A stretch of 50,583 nt of DNA. Origin: Dehalococcoidia bacterium. GTDB lineage: Bacteria > Chloroflexota > Dehalococcoidia > UBA2979. Below, piece after piece: positions 15,534-24,206 of this stretch. The notes beneath the pieces were generated by a model. It was not told the DNA's origin. It was given only the letters and a program-made list of their open reading frames with translations, and ran no database searches. Made by a program: the position numbers and the translations under genes. The stretch spans positions 1-50,583 of the forward strand of contig JAIBBD010000010.1 in NCBI GenBank assembly GCA_019694855.1. Direction: 5' to 3'. Within the stretch, counting starts at the first letter, position 1, and the number at the start of each line of letters is the position of its first letter.

Positions 15534-16487
15534 ATGGACGCCGACCTGCTGGGCCAGCTCGTCAGCACGGGAACGGCCGCGCACGATACGGTGCGCGAAG
15601 GCCATTCGGTCTGGACCGCGTGGACCCTCGATCTTCCGGTCATCCTCCCAGCATGCATCGTCGGGTTCTTCTACGCGCGCGGGCTGCGTCGCTGGACGGT
15701 CAGGCACCGGCAGCATCCCTGGTGGAAGGTCGCGTCCTACTACCTCGGACTGGGGAGCCTAGTCCTGGCCATCGTGTCGCCGATCGACAGCATCGGCGCG
15801 CACCACTTCTTCATGCACATGATTCAGCACGAGATCATCATGCTGATCTCGATCCCGCTACTGCTGCTCGGCGCGCCGACGACTCCCGTCCTCCGAGGGA
15901 TGCCAAAATGGCTGCGCCTCGGCGTCGTGGCGGGCCTCGCCGCTGACCCAATCGTACGGATGGTGTGGCGGTTCCTGACCCAGCCGCTCATTGCACTCAT
16001 TGTGTCCACGGGCGTCCTCGTGGCGTGGCACCTGATCCCCGGTTGGTATGACGCCGCGGTGCGGAACGCCAACATCCACTACATCCAGCATCTGTCGTTC
16101 GCGGGGACCGCGTTCCTGTTCTGGTGGAACGTGATCGATCCGGCGCCGCTGCGCGCCTCGATGGGGTACCTGTTGCGGATGGTGTACATCCTCGTCGCGG
16201 CGACGGCGCAGTCCGTCATCGCGGCGATGATCACGCTCTCCGACCGCACGCTGTACGACGTGTATGTGACGGCTCGACCGATTTACGACATGTCGCCGCA
16301 CTCCGACCAGGAACTGGGCGGCCTGATCATGTGGGTGCCAGGACAGATGGTGCATCTCATCGTCATCGGCGCGCTGTTCGCGGTGTGGGCGGCGCAGTCG
16401 GAGCGGCGGCAGCGGGAGATTGAGCAGCAGCAGGCGGAGGCGGAGGCAAGCGCTTCGCTGGGTGCCGCCGCGCTCCACGACGCCTAG
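15534..16487 (+). CDS. ctaG: CtaG-type cytochrome c oxidase assembly protein (caa3 class)
   Basis: A 317-residue polytopic membrane protein with about seven hydrophobic segments. Family-typical pieces are WTLDLPVILPACIVGFFYARG, IVSPIDSIGAHHFFMHMIQH, VLVAWHLIPGWYDAA and YIQHLSFAGTAFLFWW, with His-rich turns likely on the outer face. Members of the CtaG_Cox family are needed for assembly of caa3 oxidases, probably for copper insertion. It converges on the ctaCDEF operon that encodes this oxidase. GGAGG sits 5 nt ahead of the ATG at 15534, which is preferred to the GTG at 15528. The C-terminal tail (SERRQREIEQQQAEAEAS) is charged and cytoplasmic. Confidence 0.9.
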   Translation: MDADLLGQLVSTGTAAHDTVREGHSVWTAWTLDLPVILPACIVGFFYARGLRRWTVRHRQHPWWKVASYYLGLGSLVLAIVSPIDSIGAHHFFMHMIQHEIIMLISIPLLLLGAPTTPVLRGMPKWLRLGVVAGLAADPIVRMVWRFLTQPLIALIVSTGVLVAWHLIPGWYDAAVRNANIHYIQHLSFAGTAFLFWWNVIDPAPLRASMGYLLRMVYILVAATAQSVIAAMITLSDRTLYDVYVTARPIYDMSPHSDQELGGLIMWVPGQMVHLIVIGALFAVWAAQSERRQREIEQQQAEAEASASLGAAALHDA

Positions 16488-16543
16488 TCGGCCTCCGATC
16501 GGTAGACGCGCCTCCCCCATTCCTCGGGTTCGGACGCGGCAGA

Positions 16544-16576
16544 CGAAGAGCCGCTGGCAATGCCAGCGGCTCTTCG
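16544..16576. terminator. Convergent hairpin terminator, ctaG / ctaCDEF
   Basis: A near-continuous 16-bp perfect inverted repeat with one central base (16560) lies between the ends of ctaG and ctaF and can serve both strands. Confidence 0.75.
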
Positions 16577-16598
16577 GTGCGTTCCCTGGCCGGTTCGG

Positions 16599-16925
16599 CT
16601 ACTTCAGCGGCAACGTGTGGCTGTCGGCCCAGAACAGGCTGACCAGCGCGACGAGAATCGCGAGTGCCAGGAGGAAGCTGCCCACGAACATTCGCGTGAA
16701 GAGAGCGGAGTCGAAGCGCAGATGCATGAAGTACGCCACAACCACCACGAACTTCACCGCGGAGAGCGCGAGGAGGATGGGGACCATCGCGCTGCCGAGG
16801 TCACTGTAGGAGACGGCCAACTCGATGATCGTGATCACCGTGAGGGCGGCGCCGATCATCAGGTACTGGCGGACGGTCAGCCCGTGCTGCTCGGAGACCT
16901 CGGACGCCTGTTCTGCGTGGCTCAT
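16599..16925 (-). CDS. ctaF: Cytochrome c oxidase subunit IV (caa3 type)
   Basis: A 108-residue protein with three hydrophobic segments (QYLMIGAALTVITIIELAV, MVPILLALSAVKFVVVVAYF and VGSFLLALAILVALVSLFW). The MHLRFDS turn after helix 2 is the hallmark of prokaryotic COX4. It is the small, non-catalytic subunit of the membrane oxidase. It is the last gene of the ctaC-D-E-F operon, 22 nt after ctaE, and is followed by a strong hairpin. Confidence 0.88.
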   Translation of the reverse strand: MSHAEQASEVSEQHGLTVRQYLMIGAALTVITIIELAVSYSDLGSAMVPILLALSAVKFVVVVAYFMHLRFDSALFTRMFVGSFLLALAILVALVSLFWADSHTLPLK

Positions 16926-16947
16926 GGGTGTGCTCCCGCTCTGCTCG

Positions 16948-17571
16948 CTAGGTGGGAATGAGGTAGACGACCGTGAAGATCACGATCCAGACGATGTCGA
17001 CGAAGTGCCAGTACAGTCCCGCCGTCTCGACGTGGAAGCCGGCCTCGGGACCGAGTCCCGAGCGGCGGAACGACGCGAGCAGCAGCGACGAGAGGTAGAT
17101 AACCCCTACGCCGACGTGCGTTCCGTGGAACCCCGTCATGACGAAGAAGGTGGCGCCAAAGATATTCGTGCCGAGGTTCAGTCCTTCGTGCCCGAACGTG
17201 CGGAACTCGTAGGTCTGGAAGCCGAGGAACGTAATGCCGAGCAAGATGGTCGCCAACAGCGACAGCTTCATCATCTTCTGGAGGCCGTGCTGCGCGCCGT
17301 ACACCGCGAGCACCATCGTCACGCTGCTCATGAGCAGCACGAAGGTGCTGGTGGAGGTCACCGGGATATCGAGAATGCCCTTCTCGCCCGCGTGGTCATG
17401 CGGGAAAGGCCCGACGACGGAGTCGCCCTTGAAGATGAGGTAGGTGGCAATCAGGGATCCGAAGAAGAGGCACTCGGAGCCCAGGAAGAACCACATGAGC
17501 AGCTTGCGGTTGTCCGTGCCGGTATTGGTGCGGTGGTGGGCAGGGGCGTGGCCTGCGGTGGCGTGAGCCAT
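16948..17571 (-). CDS. ctaE: Cytochrome c oxidase subunit III
   Basis: A 207-residue membrane protein with five helices, the short form found in caa3 oxidases. Markers are LLMWFFLGSECLFFGSL, HGLQKMMKLSLLATILLG, FVMTGFHGTHVGVGVIYL and the C-terminal GLYWHFVDIVWIVIFTVVYL, where His and Glu residues (FHGTHV, YWHFVD) are invariant in the family. It stabilises subunit I during turnover. The His-rich N-terminus (HATAGHAPAHH) is unusual but short. It follows ctaD after 42 nt and precedes ctaF. Confidence 0.95.
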   Translation of the reverse strand: MAHATAGHAPAHHRTNTGTDNRKLLMWFFLGSECLFFGSLIATYLIFKGDSVVGPFPHDHAGEKGILDIPVTSTSTFVLLMSSVTMVLAVYGAQHGLQKMMKLSLLATILLGITFLGFQTYEFRTFGHEGLNLGTNIFGATFFVMTGFHGTHVGVGVIYLSSLLLASFRRSGLGPEAGFHVETAGLYWHFVDIVWIVIFTVVYLIPT

Positions 17572-17613
17572 GTGCGTCGCTTCTCCTCGTCCTGATCCGA
17601 ACTGCCTGATCGA

Positions 17614-19407
17614 CTAGTCGGTTGGCTCGAGCGCCCAACCCCAGATGCTGTAGATGATGACCACCGCGCCGAGCGCCGTGAGAGCGAGGTGTGAGAGCAC
17701 CCCGATCCCGAGGAGCGCGACGCCGGAGGCCATGAGGATCGGGTAGTACGACGGGGGCGGCATATGAATGTGCTCGCCGGTCGGCTCCGGAGCCTCGATG
17801 CCGTGGTCGCGGTCGTACCAGAGGGGGTCGCGCGCGCGCACGGTCGGGACCACGTCGAAGTCGTGCTCGGGGGGCGGCGACGTCGTGGCCCATTCGAGGG
17901 TGGCGGCGTCCCACGGGTTGTTCGGGGCCGTCTTCGGCTGCCGCATGGAGCGGAAGAAGTTGATGACGAACACGATGATCGAGATACCGATCACGTAGGA
18001 ACCGATGGTCGCGAACATGTTCCAGAAGCCCCAGTCGAGGCCCTGGTCATAGGTGTAGATGCGCCGCGGCATGCCCGCGAGGCCGAGGAAGTGCATCGGG
18101 AAGAACGTCATGTTCATGCCGATGAACATCAGCCAGAAATGCAGTTTACCGAGTCCCTCGCTGAGGAAGCGGCCGGTCATCTTCGGGAACCAGAAGTAGA
18201 TGCCCGAGAAGATGCCCATGACCGCGCCGCCGAAGAGCACGTAGTGAATGTGCGCGACGACGAAGTACGAGTCCTGGTGCTGTCCGTCAATCGGCGGCGA
18301 GGCGTGCATGACGCCCGAGATGCCACCAATCGTGAACGTCACGATGAAGGCGATTGAGAAGAGCATCGCCGTCGTGAAGCGAATGCTCCCGCCGTAGAGT
18401 GTGCCAATCCAGTTGAAGATCTTAATGCCGGTCGGGACCGCGATGATCATCGTGTTCGTGGCGAACACCGTGCGCGGCACCGTGCCCATGCCGGTGGTGA
18501 ACATGTGGTGGCTCCATACGGCCCAGCCGAGGAACGCGATCGCCACACCGGCGAAGACGACGGCCGGATAGCCGAAGAGCGGCTTGCGAGCAAAGACCGG
18601 GAGCACTTCGGACACGATGCCCATGGCGGGCAGGATCAGGATGTAGACCTCGGGGTGTCCGAAGACCCAGAACAGGTGCTGCCAGAGGATCGGGTCGCCC
18701 CCCGCCTCGGGCACGAAGAAGTGCGTGTCGAAGTTGCGGTCAAAGAGGAGCTGGATGAGGCCGACCGTCAGCGGAGGGAGGGCGAGCACGAGGAGGAAGG
18801 AGATGATGAGCGTCATCCAGACGAAGACGGGGAGCCGCATCATCGTCAGGCCCGGTGCTCGCATGTTGATGATGGTGACGGTGAAGTTCAGGGCCGCCAT
18901 CAGCGAGGAGGTGCCGAGGGTAAGCAGGCCGACCACGTAGAAATCGATGCCGAGGTCGGAGGTGTAGGTCTGGCCGGAGAGCGGCACGTAGTTGAACCAA
19001 CCGGCCGAGGGGGCATCCCAGAAGAAGCTACTCGTGAGGATGAGGCCGCCGCCGAGGTAGACCCAGTACGACAGCGCGTTCAGGCGGGGGAAGGCGACGT
19101 CGCGTGCGCCGATCATGAGCGGCGTGAGGAAGTTGAAGAACGCCGCCCCGAGCGGCATGACAGCGAGGAAGATCATCGTCAGCGCGTGCATCGTGAAGAG
19201 CTGGTTGAACCGCTCCGCGTCGATGACCGTCCCGTTCGGGACTGCGAGCTGGGTACGGATGAGGAGGGCCTGGATGCCACCCCAGAGCAGGAACGTGAAG
19301 GCGGTGATGCCGTAGAGGACGCCGATCCGCTTGTGGTCGACGGTCGTGATCCACGACCAGACGCCAACATTCGCCGGTCGTGCGAGCGTCCCCGCTACTG
19401 TCGCCAT
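17614..19407 (-). CDS. ctaD: Cytochrome c oxidase subunit I (A-type haem-copper oxidase)
   Basis: The 597-residue catalytic subunit that reduces O2 and pumps protons. Haem a ligands are His74 and His388, the haem a3 ligand is His386, and CuB ligands are His251, His300 and His301, with the Tyr255 cross-link in HPEVY. The D-channel Asp102 (GARDVAFPRLN), Glu253 and K-channel Lys329 (PTGIKIFNW) are all present, so it is an A1-type pump. The C-terminus extends past the usual core with two more hydrophobic segments (about 550-595). It is second in the operon, 71 nt after ctaC. Its haem A would come from CtaA/CtaB encoded 9 kb away. Confidence 0.97.
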   Translation of the reverse strand: MATVAGTLARPANVGVWSWITTVDHKRIGVLYGITAFTFLLWGGIQALLIRTQLAVPNGTVIDAERFNQLFTMHALTMIFLAVMPLGAAFFNFLTPLMIGARDVAFPRLNALSYWVYLGGGLILTSSFFWDAPSAGWFNYVPLSGQTYTSDLGIDFYVVGLLTLGTSSLMAALNFTVTIINMRAPGLTMMRLPVFVWMTLIISFLLVLALPPLTVGLIQLLFDRNFDTHFFVPEAGGDPILWQHLFWVFGHPEVYILILPAMGIVSEVLPVFARKPLFGYPAVVFAGVAIAFLGWAVWSHHMFTTGMGTVPRTVFATNTMIIAVPTGIKIFNWIGTLYGGSIRFTTAMLFSIAFIVTFTIGGISGVMHASPPIDGQHQDSYFVVAHIHYVLFGGAVMGIFSGIYFWFPKMTGRFLSEGLGKLHFWLMFIGMNMTFFPMHFLGLAGMPRRIYTYDQGLDWGFWNMFATIGSYVIGISIIVFVINFFRSMRQPKTAPNNPWDAATLEWATTSPPPEHDFDVVPTVRARDPLWYDRDHGIEAPEPTGEHIHMPPPSYYPILMASGVALLGIGVLSHLALTALGAVVIIYSIWGWALEPTD

Positions 19408-19478
19408 TGTTGCCTCCCGAGCTCGGCGGTTTCCCGCCGACGACTATCTCTGGTTGCCGGCCGAAGTCTGCCTGTCCG

Positions 19479-20543
19479 CTAGCGCAGACTCAGCAGATAC
19501 GCGGCGATCGCGGCGATCTGGTCATCCGTGAGCGTGCCGCCGGCCGAAGCGCCCTGCGGGGGCATCTTCGAGCCCGGCTTCACGTCCGCGGAGTTGCGAA
19601 TCCAGCGGGCGAGGTTCTGCGCGTTGTTCTCGAGGGTGCCGGCCGCGACCGTCGTGCGCGAGCCGACATGCGTCAGATCGGGGCCGACCTTGCCCTGCGC
19701 GCTCGTGCCTCGCACGGTGTGGCACCCGATGCATGCGCTCTGTGCGAAGAGCTGCTCACCCTCGGAGGCGAGGTCGCCCGTGGCGCTGGTCGAGTCCTTC
19801 TTCTGGTCCGACATCCAGTTGTCGAAGTCCGCCGGCGCCTGCACGAAGACGCGGAAGCGCATGTTGGCGTGCGAGAGGCCGCAGAGCTCGGCGCACTGAC
19901 CGAGATAGGGTTCCGGCCTCGCCTTGGTGGCCGTGAACGAGATGTTGTTGTCGTGGCCGGGGATCATGTCGACCTTGCCGGAGATGGCGGGCACCCAGAA
20001 GGAGTGGATGACGTCGACTGAGCGGAGCGCGATGGTGACGGGCTTGCCTTCGGGGAGGTGCAGCTCGTTCGCGGTGGTGAGGACGGTTTCGCCCTTGTCA
20101 TCGAGGTAGCGGAACTCGAACCACCACTGGTGGCCGATCGCCTCGATCTTCATGGCGTCCGCCGGGGGATCCTTGTCGATCTTGAAGAGAGCGTCGAACG
20201 TCGGGATAGCGATCATGGCGACGATCGCGACGGGAATGAGGGTCCAGATGACCTCGAGACGAGTGTTTCCGTGGATCTGGCGCGCGGGCCGCCCGGGGCG
20301 CTCGCGGAACCAGATGCTGAAGCCAAGCGTGAGCACGAGTACGAGCACGAACACGATGGCCGCGAGCACCAGGACGACCCGGTAGGGTTCCCAGAGCTTG
20401 TCGTTGTTGTTGCCGGCGATCTCCGTGGTGCTCTGCGGCGCGTCACAGGCGACGAGCAGCGCCACCAGGAGAACGAGTGCGAGAAGCGGTAGGAGCCGTC
20501 TGCCGCGGAGAGAGGTCAGACCGAGTCGAGTCGCGCGCAACAA
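19479..20543 (-). CDS. ctaC: Cytochrome c oxidase subunit II with fused cytochrome c domain (caa3)
   Basis: A 354-residue lipoprotein-type subunit II: lipobox LLVAC with Cys33, two membrane helices (54-78 and 97-116), then the CuA cupredoxin domain with ligands His180, Cys217, Glu219, Cys221, His225 and Met228. A C-terminal cytochrome c domain follows with CIGCH (271-275) and the likely axial Met327 in GSKMPPQ. Electrons enter at the haem c, pass CuA and reach subunit I. The start is a TTG at 20543 with AAGGGGG about 6 nt upstream. Its haem c requires the Ccm machinery encoded divergently next door. Confidence 0.96.
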   Translation of the reverse strand: MLRATRLGLTSLRGRRLLPLLALVLLVALLVACDAPQSTTEIAGNNNDKLWEPYRVVLVLAAIVFVLVLVLTLGFSIWFRERPGRPARQIHGNTRLEVIWTLIPVAIVAMIAIPTFDALFKIDKDPPADAMKIEAIGHQWWFEFRYLDDKGETVLTTANELHLPEGKPVTIALRSVDVIHSFWVPAISGKVDMIPGHDNNISFTATKARPEPYLGQCAELCGLSHANMRFRVFVQAPADFDNWMSDQKKDSTSATGDLASEGEQLFAQSACIGCHTVRGTSAQGKVGPDLTHVGSRTTVAAGTLENNAQNLARWIRNSADVKPGSKMPPQGASAGGTLTDDQIAAIAAYLLSLR

Positions 20544-20604
20544 TGTCCCCCTTGCTGGCGTACGGCACGGCCCCGCGTGGCGAATGGGAAAGCGGGCCGC
20601 AGTA

Positions 20605-20634
20605 GCAGTACCATCGGCGCATTATCTGGGTCAA
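20605..20634 (-). promoter_or_regulatory. Candidate promoter of the ctaCDEF operon
   Basis: On the minus strand TTGACC (20629-20634) and TACTGC (20605-20610) are 18 nt apart, about 60 nt ahead of the ctaC start, in the divergent gap shared with the ccm operon. Confidence 0.4.
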
Positions 20635-20681
20635 GTTGGAAACGGGATAGGGCAACCACAGAGCGAGGTTCTGCGCACGCG

Positions 20682-20710
20682 TTGATTGGGTCCACCCAAG
20701 GGTCTAGCCT
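20682..20710 (+). promoter_or_regulatory. Promoter of the ccm operon, likely leaderless transcript
   Basis: TTGATT (20682-20687) and TAGCCT (20705-20710) are spaced by exactly 17 nt. Transcription would begin near 20717-20719, at or just before the ATG at 20719, with no room for a ribosome-binding site. Confidence 0.6.
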
Positions 20711-20718
20711 CGATGCGC

Positions 20719-21276
20719 ATGACTTCCTCGCCGCTTGGACGGACGTTCAGGAACCAGCCGGTGATACTGGTCGCCGTGGCGGTCGTGCTCATCGCTCTCG
20801 CTGGCATCACGTACGCAGTCGCCACGGGGGTGGGCGAGCACACGCCGGGCCAACCGGCGGTCGGAGACGCGCCCCCCTTCTCGATAGCGGCGTTCGACGG
20901 GAGTTCCTTCGACCTCGCGGCGCACGCCGATGGGCCCGTGCTCCTTTACTTCTGGGCTTCGTGGTGTGTCCCCTGCCGGAGCGAGGCGCCGCTCATCCAG
21001 CGGCTGTGGCCGGAGTACCAGGCGAAGGGGTACACGTTCGTCGGCATGAACATCTGGGATACGGACAGCTACGCTCGAAAGTTTGCGCGGGATTTCGAGT
21101 TAACATTCCCAGTGGTGCGCGACCCCGAGAATAAGGTGTACCTCGACTATGGCGTGGAGACGCTGCCGATGGCGTTCCTGATTCGGCCGGGGCTGCAGGT
21201 GGAGCGCCGGTACGTAGGCCAACTCGAGGAGGGCGACCTGCGCAGCATGCTCGACCACCTGCGGGAGCCATCGTGA
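20719..21276 (+). CDS. ccmG: TlpA/CcmG-type thiol-disulfide oxidoreductase
   Basis: A 185-residue membrane-anchored thioredoxin: N-terminal helix (14-37), then a thioredoxin domain with the redox motif FWASWCVPCRSEAP (Cys83, Cys86) and the cis-Pro region ETLPMAFLI. It would keep the apocytochrome CxxCH cysteines reduced outside the membrane before haem ligation. The start is chosen at 20719 because the -10 at 20705 leaves a nearly leaderless message; 20713 is an alternative ATG, and the TTG at 20686 lies inside the promoter. It is first gene of the ccm operon and overlaps ccmE by 4 nt (GTGA). Confidence 0.88.
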   Translation: MTSSPLGRTFRNQPVILVAVAVVLIALAGITYAVATGVGEHTPGQPAVGDAPPFSIAAFDGSSFDLAAHADGPVLLYFWASWCVPCRSEAPLIQRLWPEYQAKGYTFVGMNIWDTDSYARKFARDFELTFPVVRDPENKVYLDYGVETLPMAFLIRPGLQVERRYVGQLEEGDLRSMLDHLREPS

Positions 21277-21710
21277 GCCAACGACTGCGGACGATCTTCT
21301 CGAGCCGGCGAGCGCGCCTGATCGCGATCCTCGTGGTCGCGACCGGGGCGATCAGCGTACTCGCGGTGTCGGCGGCGGGTTCGTCGATGTCGTACTACGT
21401 GACGCCTGACGAGTTCGCGAAGCAGATCGACGTGCAGGACAAGCGGTGGCGAGTCGGCGGCCGGGTCGTCGAGGGGACGATCGTCGAGGAGAACGGGCGA
21501 CCGGTGTCCTTCGTGATTCAGAGCGAAGATGGCCTCCAACAGATGAACATCTCGTATGACGGGATCAAGCCAAACCTATTTGGGCCGCGTGCGTTCGTGA
21601 TCGTCGAGGGGGTGGCGGACACCCCCGGCCATCTGATCGCCTCATCGGTGATCATCAAACATGAGTCAGAATTCGTCACGGGCACCGACCAGGCTTCGAC
21701 ATCGAAATGA
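21273..21710 (+). CDS. ccmE: Cytochrome c maturation protein CcmE (haem chaperone)
   Basis: A 145-residue protein with an N-terminal anchor (16-36) and the OB-fold core SSMSYYVTPDEFAKQ, KRWRVGGRVVEGTI, VSFVIQSEDG and IVEGVADTPGHLIAS. CcmE binds haem covalently through a His in an HxxxY motif. Here the motif is His130-Glu-Ser-Glu-Phe134, so the His is kept but the Tyr that supports the haem iron is Phe. The start is a GTG overlapping the ccmG stop, and the stop overlaps the ccmF ATG. It takes haem exported by CcmABCD and hands it to CcmF/CcmH. Confidence 0.9.
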   Translation: MSQRLRTIFSSRRARLIAILVVATGAISVLAVSAAGSSMSYYVTPDEFAKQIDVQDKRWRVGGRVVEGTIVEENGRPVSFVIQSEDGLQQMNISYDGIKPNLFGPRAFVIVEGVADTPGHLIASSVIIKHESEFVTGTDQASTSK

Positions 21711-23710
21711 ACGTGCTTGCGACGGTCGGGGCCGGCGCGCTGATCACGGCGCTCGCGACCTCGCTGTTCTCCTGCGTGGCCGCGACGGTCGGCCTGCGTG
21801 CACGTCGACCCGGCCTTACGGTGCTCGCGCGTCGCGCGTGGATGACCACGGCGGCGTTTACGTCACTCGCGTTTGGGACGCTCGTGATCGCGCTGCTGAG
21901 AGACGACTTCTCCCTTGCTTATGTCGCATCCGTCTCCTCACGGGAGATGGAGACGCCAATGAAGTGGGCGGCCCTGTGGAGTTCGCAGTCCGGGTCACTG
22001 CTGTACTGGACCTGGGTGATGTCGATCCTGATGGCGGTGTTCGCGTGGGTGACCCTGCCGCGCATTCCATGGGGTGCACCGCACGCGACCGCGCTCGGGA
22101 GCGGCGTGCTGGCGGCTTTCATTGCGGCGCTCGTGTTCCTCGCATCGCCATTTGAGGTGAGCCGGATCACGCCCGACGACGGCATCGGGCTGAACCCCTT
22201 GCTCGTGGACAAAGGGATGCTGATCCACCCGCCGTTCCTGCTTGGCGGCCTGGTCAGTACGTCGATCCCGTTCGTGCTTGGCGGTGCGGCTCTCCTGTCC
22301 GCGCGCATCGACAACGCATGGTTACGGTCGGTGCGCCACTGGGCACTGCTTTCCTGGCTCGTGCTGAGCATCGGCAACTTCCTCGGTGGGTGGTGGGCAT
22401 ACTCGGTGCTCGGATGGGGCGGCTACTGGGGCTGGGACCCGGTCGAGAACTCGGCGATGTTGCCGCTGCTGCCAATGACGGCGTTCCTGCACTCGATGAT
22501 GGTGCAAGAGCGGCGGGGGATGCTGAAGCTGTGGAACCTCGCGCTCGTTGCGGCAGCCTTCGGGCTGGCGGTATTCGGCACCTTCAACGTACGGAGCGGA
22601 CTCGTCGAATCCGTGCACTCGTTCGCGAAGTCGGACGTCGGGTCGTACTTCCTCGTGCTGCTGGGCATCGTGGTGGTGCTGTCGATCGTGCTGCTGGTGT
22701 GGCGGGGGCCGTATCTGAAGCCCGACCACGACTTTGATTCGCTGCTCTCGAGGGAGAGCGGGCTGATCGTGAACAACTACCTGCTGACAGCAATCGCGCT
22801 CATCGTTCTGGGCGGGACGCTGTTCCCGGTGTTCTCGGAGCTATTCGACAACTCGCGCATCACGGTCGGGCCGCCCTTCTACAACCGCGTTGTCGGGCCC
22901 CTGTTGATCGGACTGGTGGTGCTCGCGGCTATCGGCACCGTGCTGCCGTGGCGGCAGGCGGCTCCCGGGCTCCTGCTGCGGCGGTTCCGAACCCCGGTGG
23001 CCGTCCTCGTCGTTTCCCTCGTCATCCTCGGGGTGCTCGGGATGCACGATTCGTTCGCACTAGCCGGAACGGGTTCGGCAATCGTGTTGCTCTACGTCAC
23101 AGCTCGCGAGTACTTCCTCGGCGCACGAGGGGCGAGGCGCGCACGGGGAGCGGACCCACTGTCGTCGTTCTTCGGTCTGTTCTCACGCGACCGGCGCCGT
23201 TACGGCGGTTACCTGGTGCACATCGGCTTCGGGGTGATGGCCATCGCGATCATCGGGTCGAACGTGTACCAGGAGCAGGTGCGCACGACGGTGGCGCCCG
23301 GCGGATCGTTCGAGGCGGGTGGGCGGACGCTCACATATGAGGGGCTGCGCGAGCGCACGGGGACCTCGAATGGGGTCGAGACAGAAATCGTGGCGCCGGT
23401 CGAGATCAGCAAGGACGGGAAGCAGGTCGGGTACCTCGAGCCGGGCCGACGGCTGTTCAAGAACTTCCCTCAGCAGCCGATGGGGATCGTCGCGATGGAC
23501 AGCTCGCTGCGCGACGACCTCTATGTGTTCGTGCAGGGATGGGACAGCAACGGGGTGGCTGAGTTCCACGTGTTTGTGAATCCGCTCATCATCTGGCTGT
23601 GGATCGGCGGCGCCATCTACGTCGTCGGCGGCTTGATCGCGTTTGCTCCGGTTGGGGTCCGGGCGCCCGAGCCAGTGCGCCTGCCGAGCCCCGCCGTACA
23701 GCACTCGTGA
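21707..23710 (+). CDS. ccmF: Cytochrome c haem lyase subunit CcmF
   Basis: A 667-residue polytopic protein of the haem-handling family. The tryptophan-rich WWD signature is LGWGGYWGWDPVENSA (235-250). Other landmarks are MKWAALWSSQSGSLLYW (85-101), the conserved periplasmic His in MLIHPPFLLG (171-180) and GTFNVRSGLVESVHSFAKS. A periplasmic domain near the C-terminus (RTLTYEGLRERTG) precedes the last helix. CcmF with CcmH attaches haem from CcmE to the apocytochrome. Both ends overlap neighbouring genes by 4 nt. Confidence 0.96.
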   Translation: MNVLATVGAGALITALATSLFSCVAATVGLRARRPGLTVLARRAWMTTAAFTSLAFGTLVIALLRDDFSLAYVASVSSREMETPMKWAALWSSQSGSLLYWTWVMSILMAVFAWVTLPRIPWGAPHATALGSGVLAAFIAALVFLASPFEVSRITPDDGIGLNPLLVDKGMLIHPPFLLGGLVSTSIPFVLGGAALLSARIDNAWLRSVRHWALLSWLVLSIGNFLGGWWAYSVLGWGGYWGWDPVENSAMLPLLPMTAFLHSMMVQERRGMLKLWNLALVAAAFGLAVFGTFNVRSGLVESVHSFAKSDVGSYFLVLLGIVVVLSIVLLVWRGPYLKPDHDFDSLLSRESGLIVNNYLLTAIALIVLGGTLFPVFSELFDNSRITVGPPFYNRVVGPLLIGLVVLAAIGTVLPWRQAAPGLLLRRFRTPVAVLVVSLVILGVLGMHDSFALAGTGSAIVLLYVTAREYFLGARGARRARGADPLSSFFGLFSRDRRRYGGYLVHIGFGVMAIAIIGSNVYQEQVRTTVAPGGSFEAGGRTLTYEGLRERTGTSNGVETEIVAPVEISKDGKQVGYLEPGRRLFKNFPQQPMGIVAMDSSLRDDLYVFVQGWDSNGVAEFHVFVNPLIIWLWIGGAIYVVGGLIAFAPVGVRAPEPVRLPSPAVQHS

Positions 23711-24201
23711 CTCGCATCGCTCGTCGTTTCATGCTCCTTCGAGCCGTGCTCGTGGTCGTGATGGTGCTTTCGTTCGGCGCGGCGCTCCACGGGCGCGCAG
23801 GTGCGCAGACCGCGGCAGATGAACGCGCACTACACATCGAACGCCAGTTGCTGTGTCCGCAGTGCACGAACCTGCGGCTCGACGTGTGCGAAACACAGAT
23901 CTGCATCGACATGCGCGCCGTGATCCGCGAGCGGATCGACCAGGGCCAGTCCGACGGCCAGATCATCGACTACTTCACGGGCCGATATGGCGACCGGGTA
24001 CTCGCGGACGTACCTCGCGAGGGGTTCAACCTGTGGCTGTTCGCCTGGGTCGGCGGATCGCTGCTGCTGGTCGCCGCCCTCGGAGGATATGTATTGCTCC
24101 GCTTGCGCCGCACGGCGACGCCTGCCCCGGTGCGGAGTGACCTATCCGACGACCGTTGGCTCGATGAGCAGCTCGCGCACGACCTCGATCGGAGCGGGTA
24201 G
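23707..24201 (+). CDS. ccmH: Cytochrome c maturation protein CcmH
   Basis: A 164-residue protein with a signal/anchor, a periplasmic three-helix domain and a C-terminal helix (about 114-134). The thiol motif is RQLLCPQCTNLRLDV with Cys50 and Cys53, close to the family LRCPxCQN. It continues with IRERIDQGQSDGQIIDYFTGRYGDRVL, the typical second and third helices. It reduces and presents apocytochrome cysteines at the haem lyase. The GTG at 23707 overlaps the ccmF stop (GTGA); the longer frame from 23599 is inside ccmF. A CcmI-like gene follows after 5 nt. Confidence 0.92.
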   Translation: MTRIARRFMLLRAVLVVVMVLSFGAALHGRAGAQTAADERALHIERQLLCPQCTNLRLDVCETQICIDMRAVIRERIDQGQSDGQIIDYFTGRYGDRVLADVPREGFNLWLFAWVGGSLLLVAALGGYVLLRLRRTATPAPVRSDLSDDRWLDEQLAHDLDRSG

Positions 24202-24206
24202 CCGCC

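Noticed and set aside
18505-19482. 325-residue charged frame opposite ctaD
   Set aside because: Antisense to a gene with all oxidase ligands in place; composition reflects complement of membrane-protein codons.
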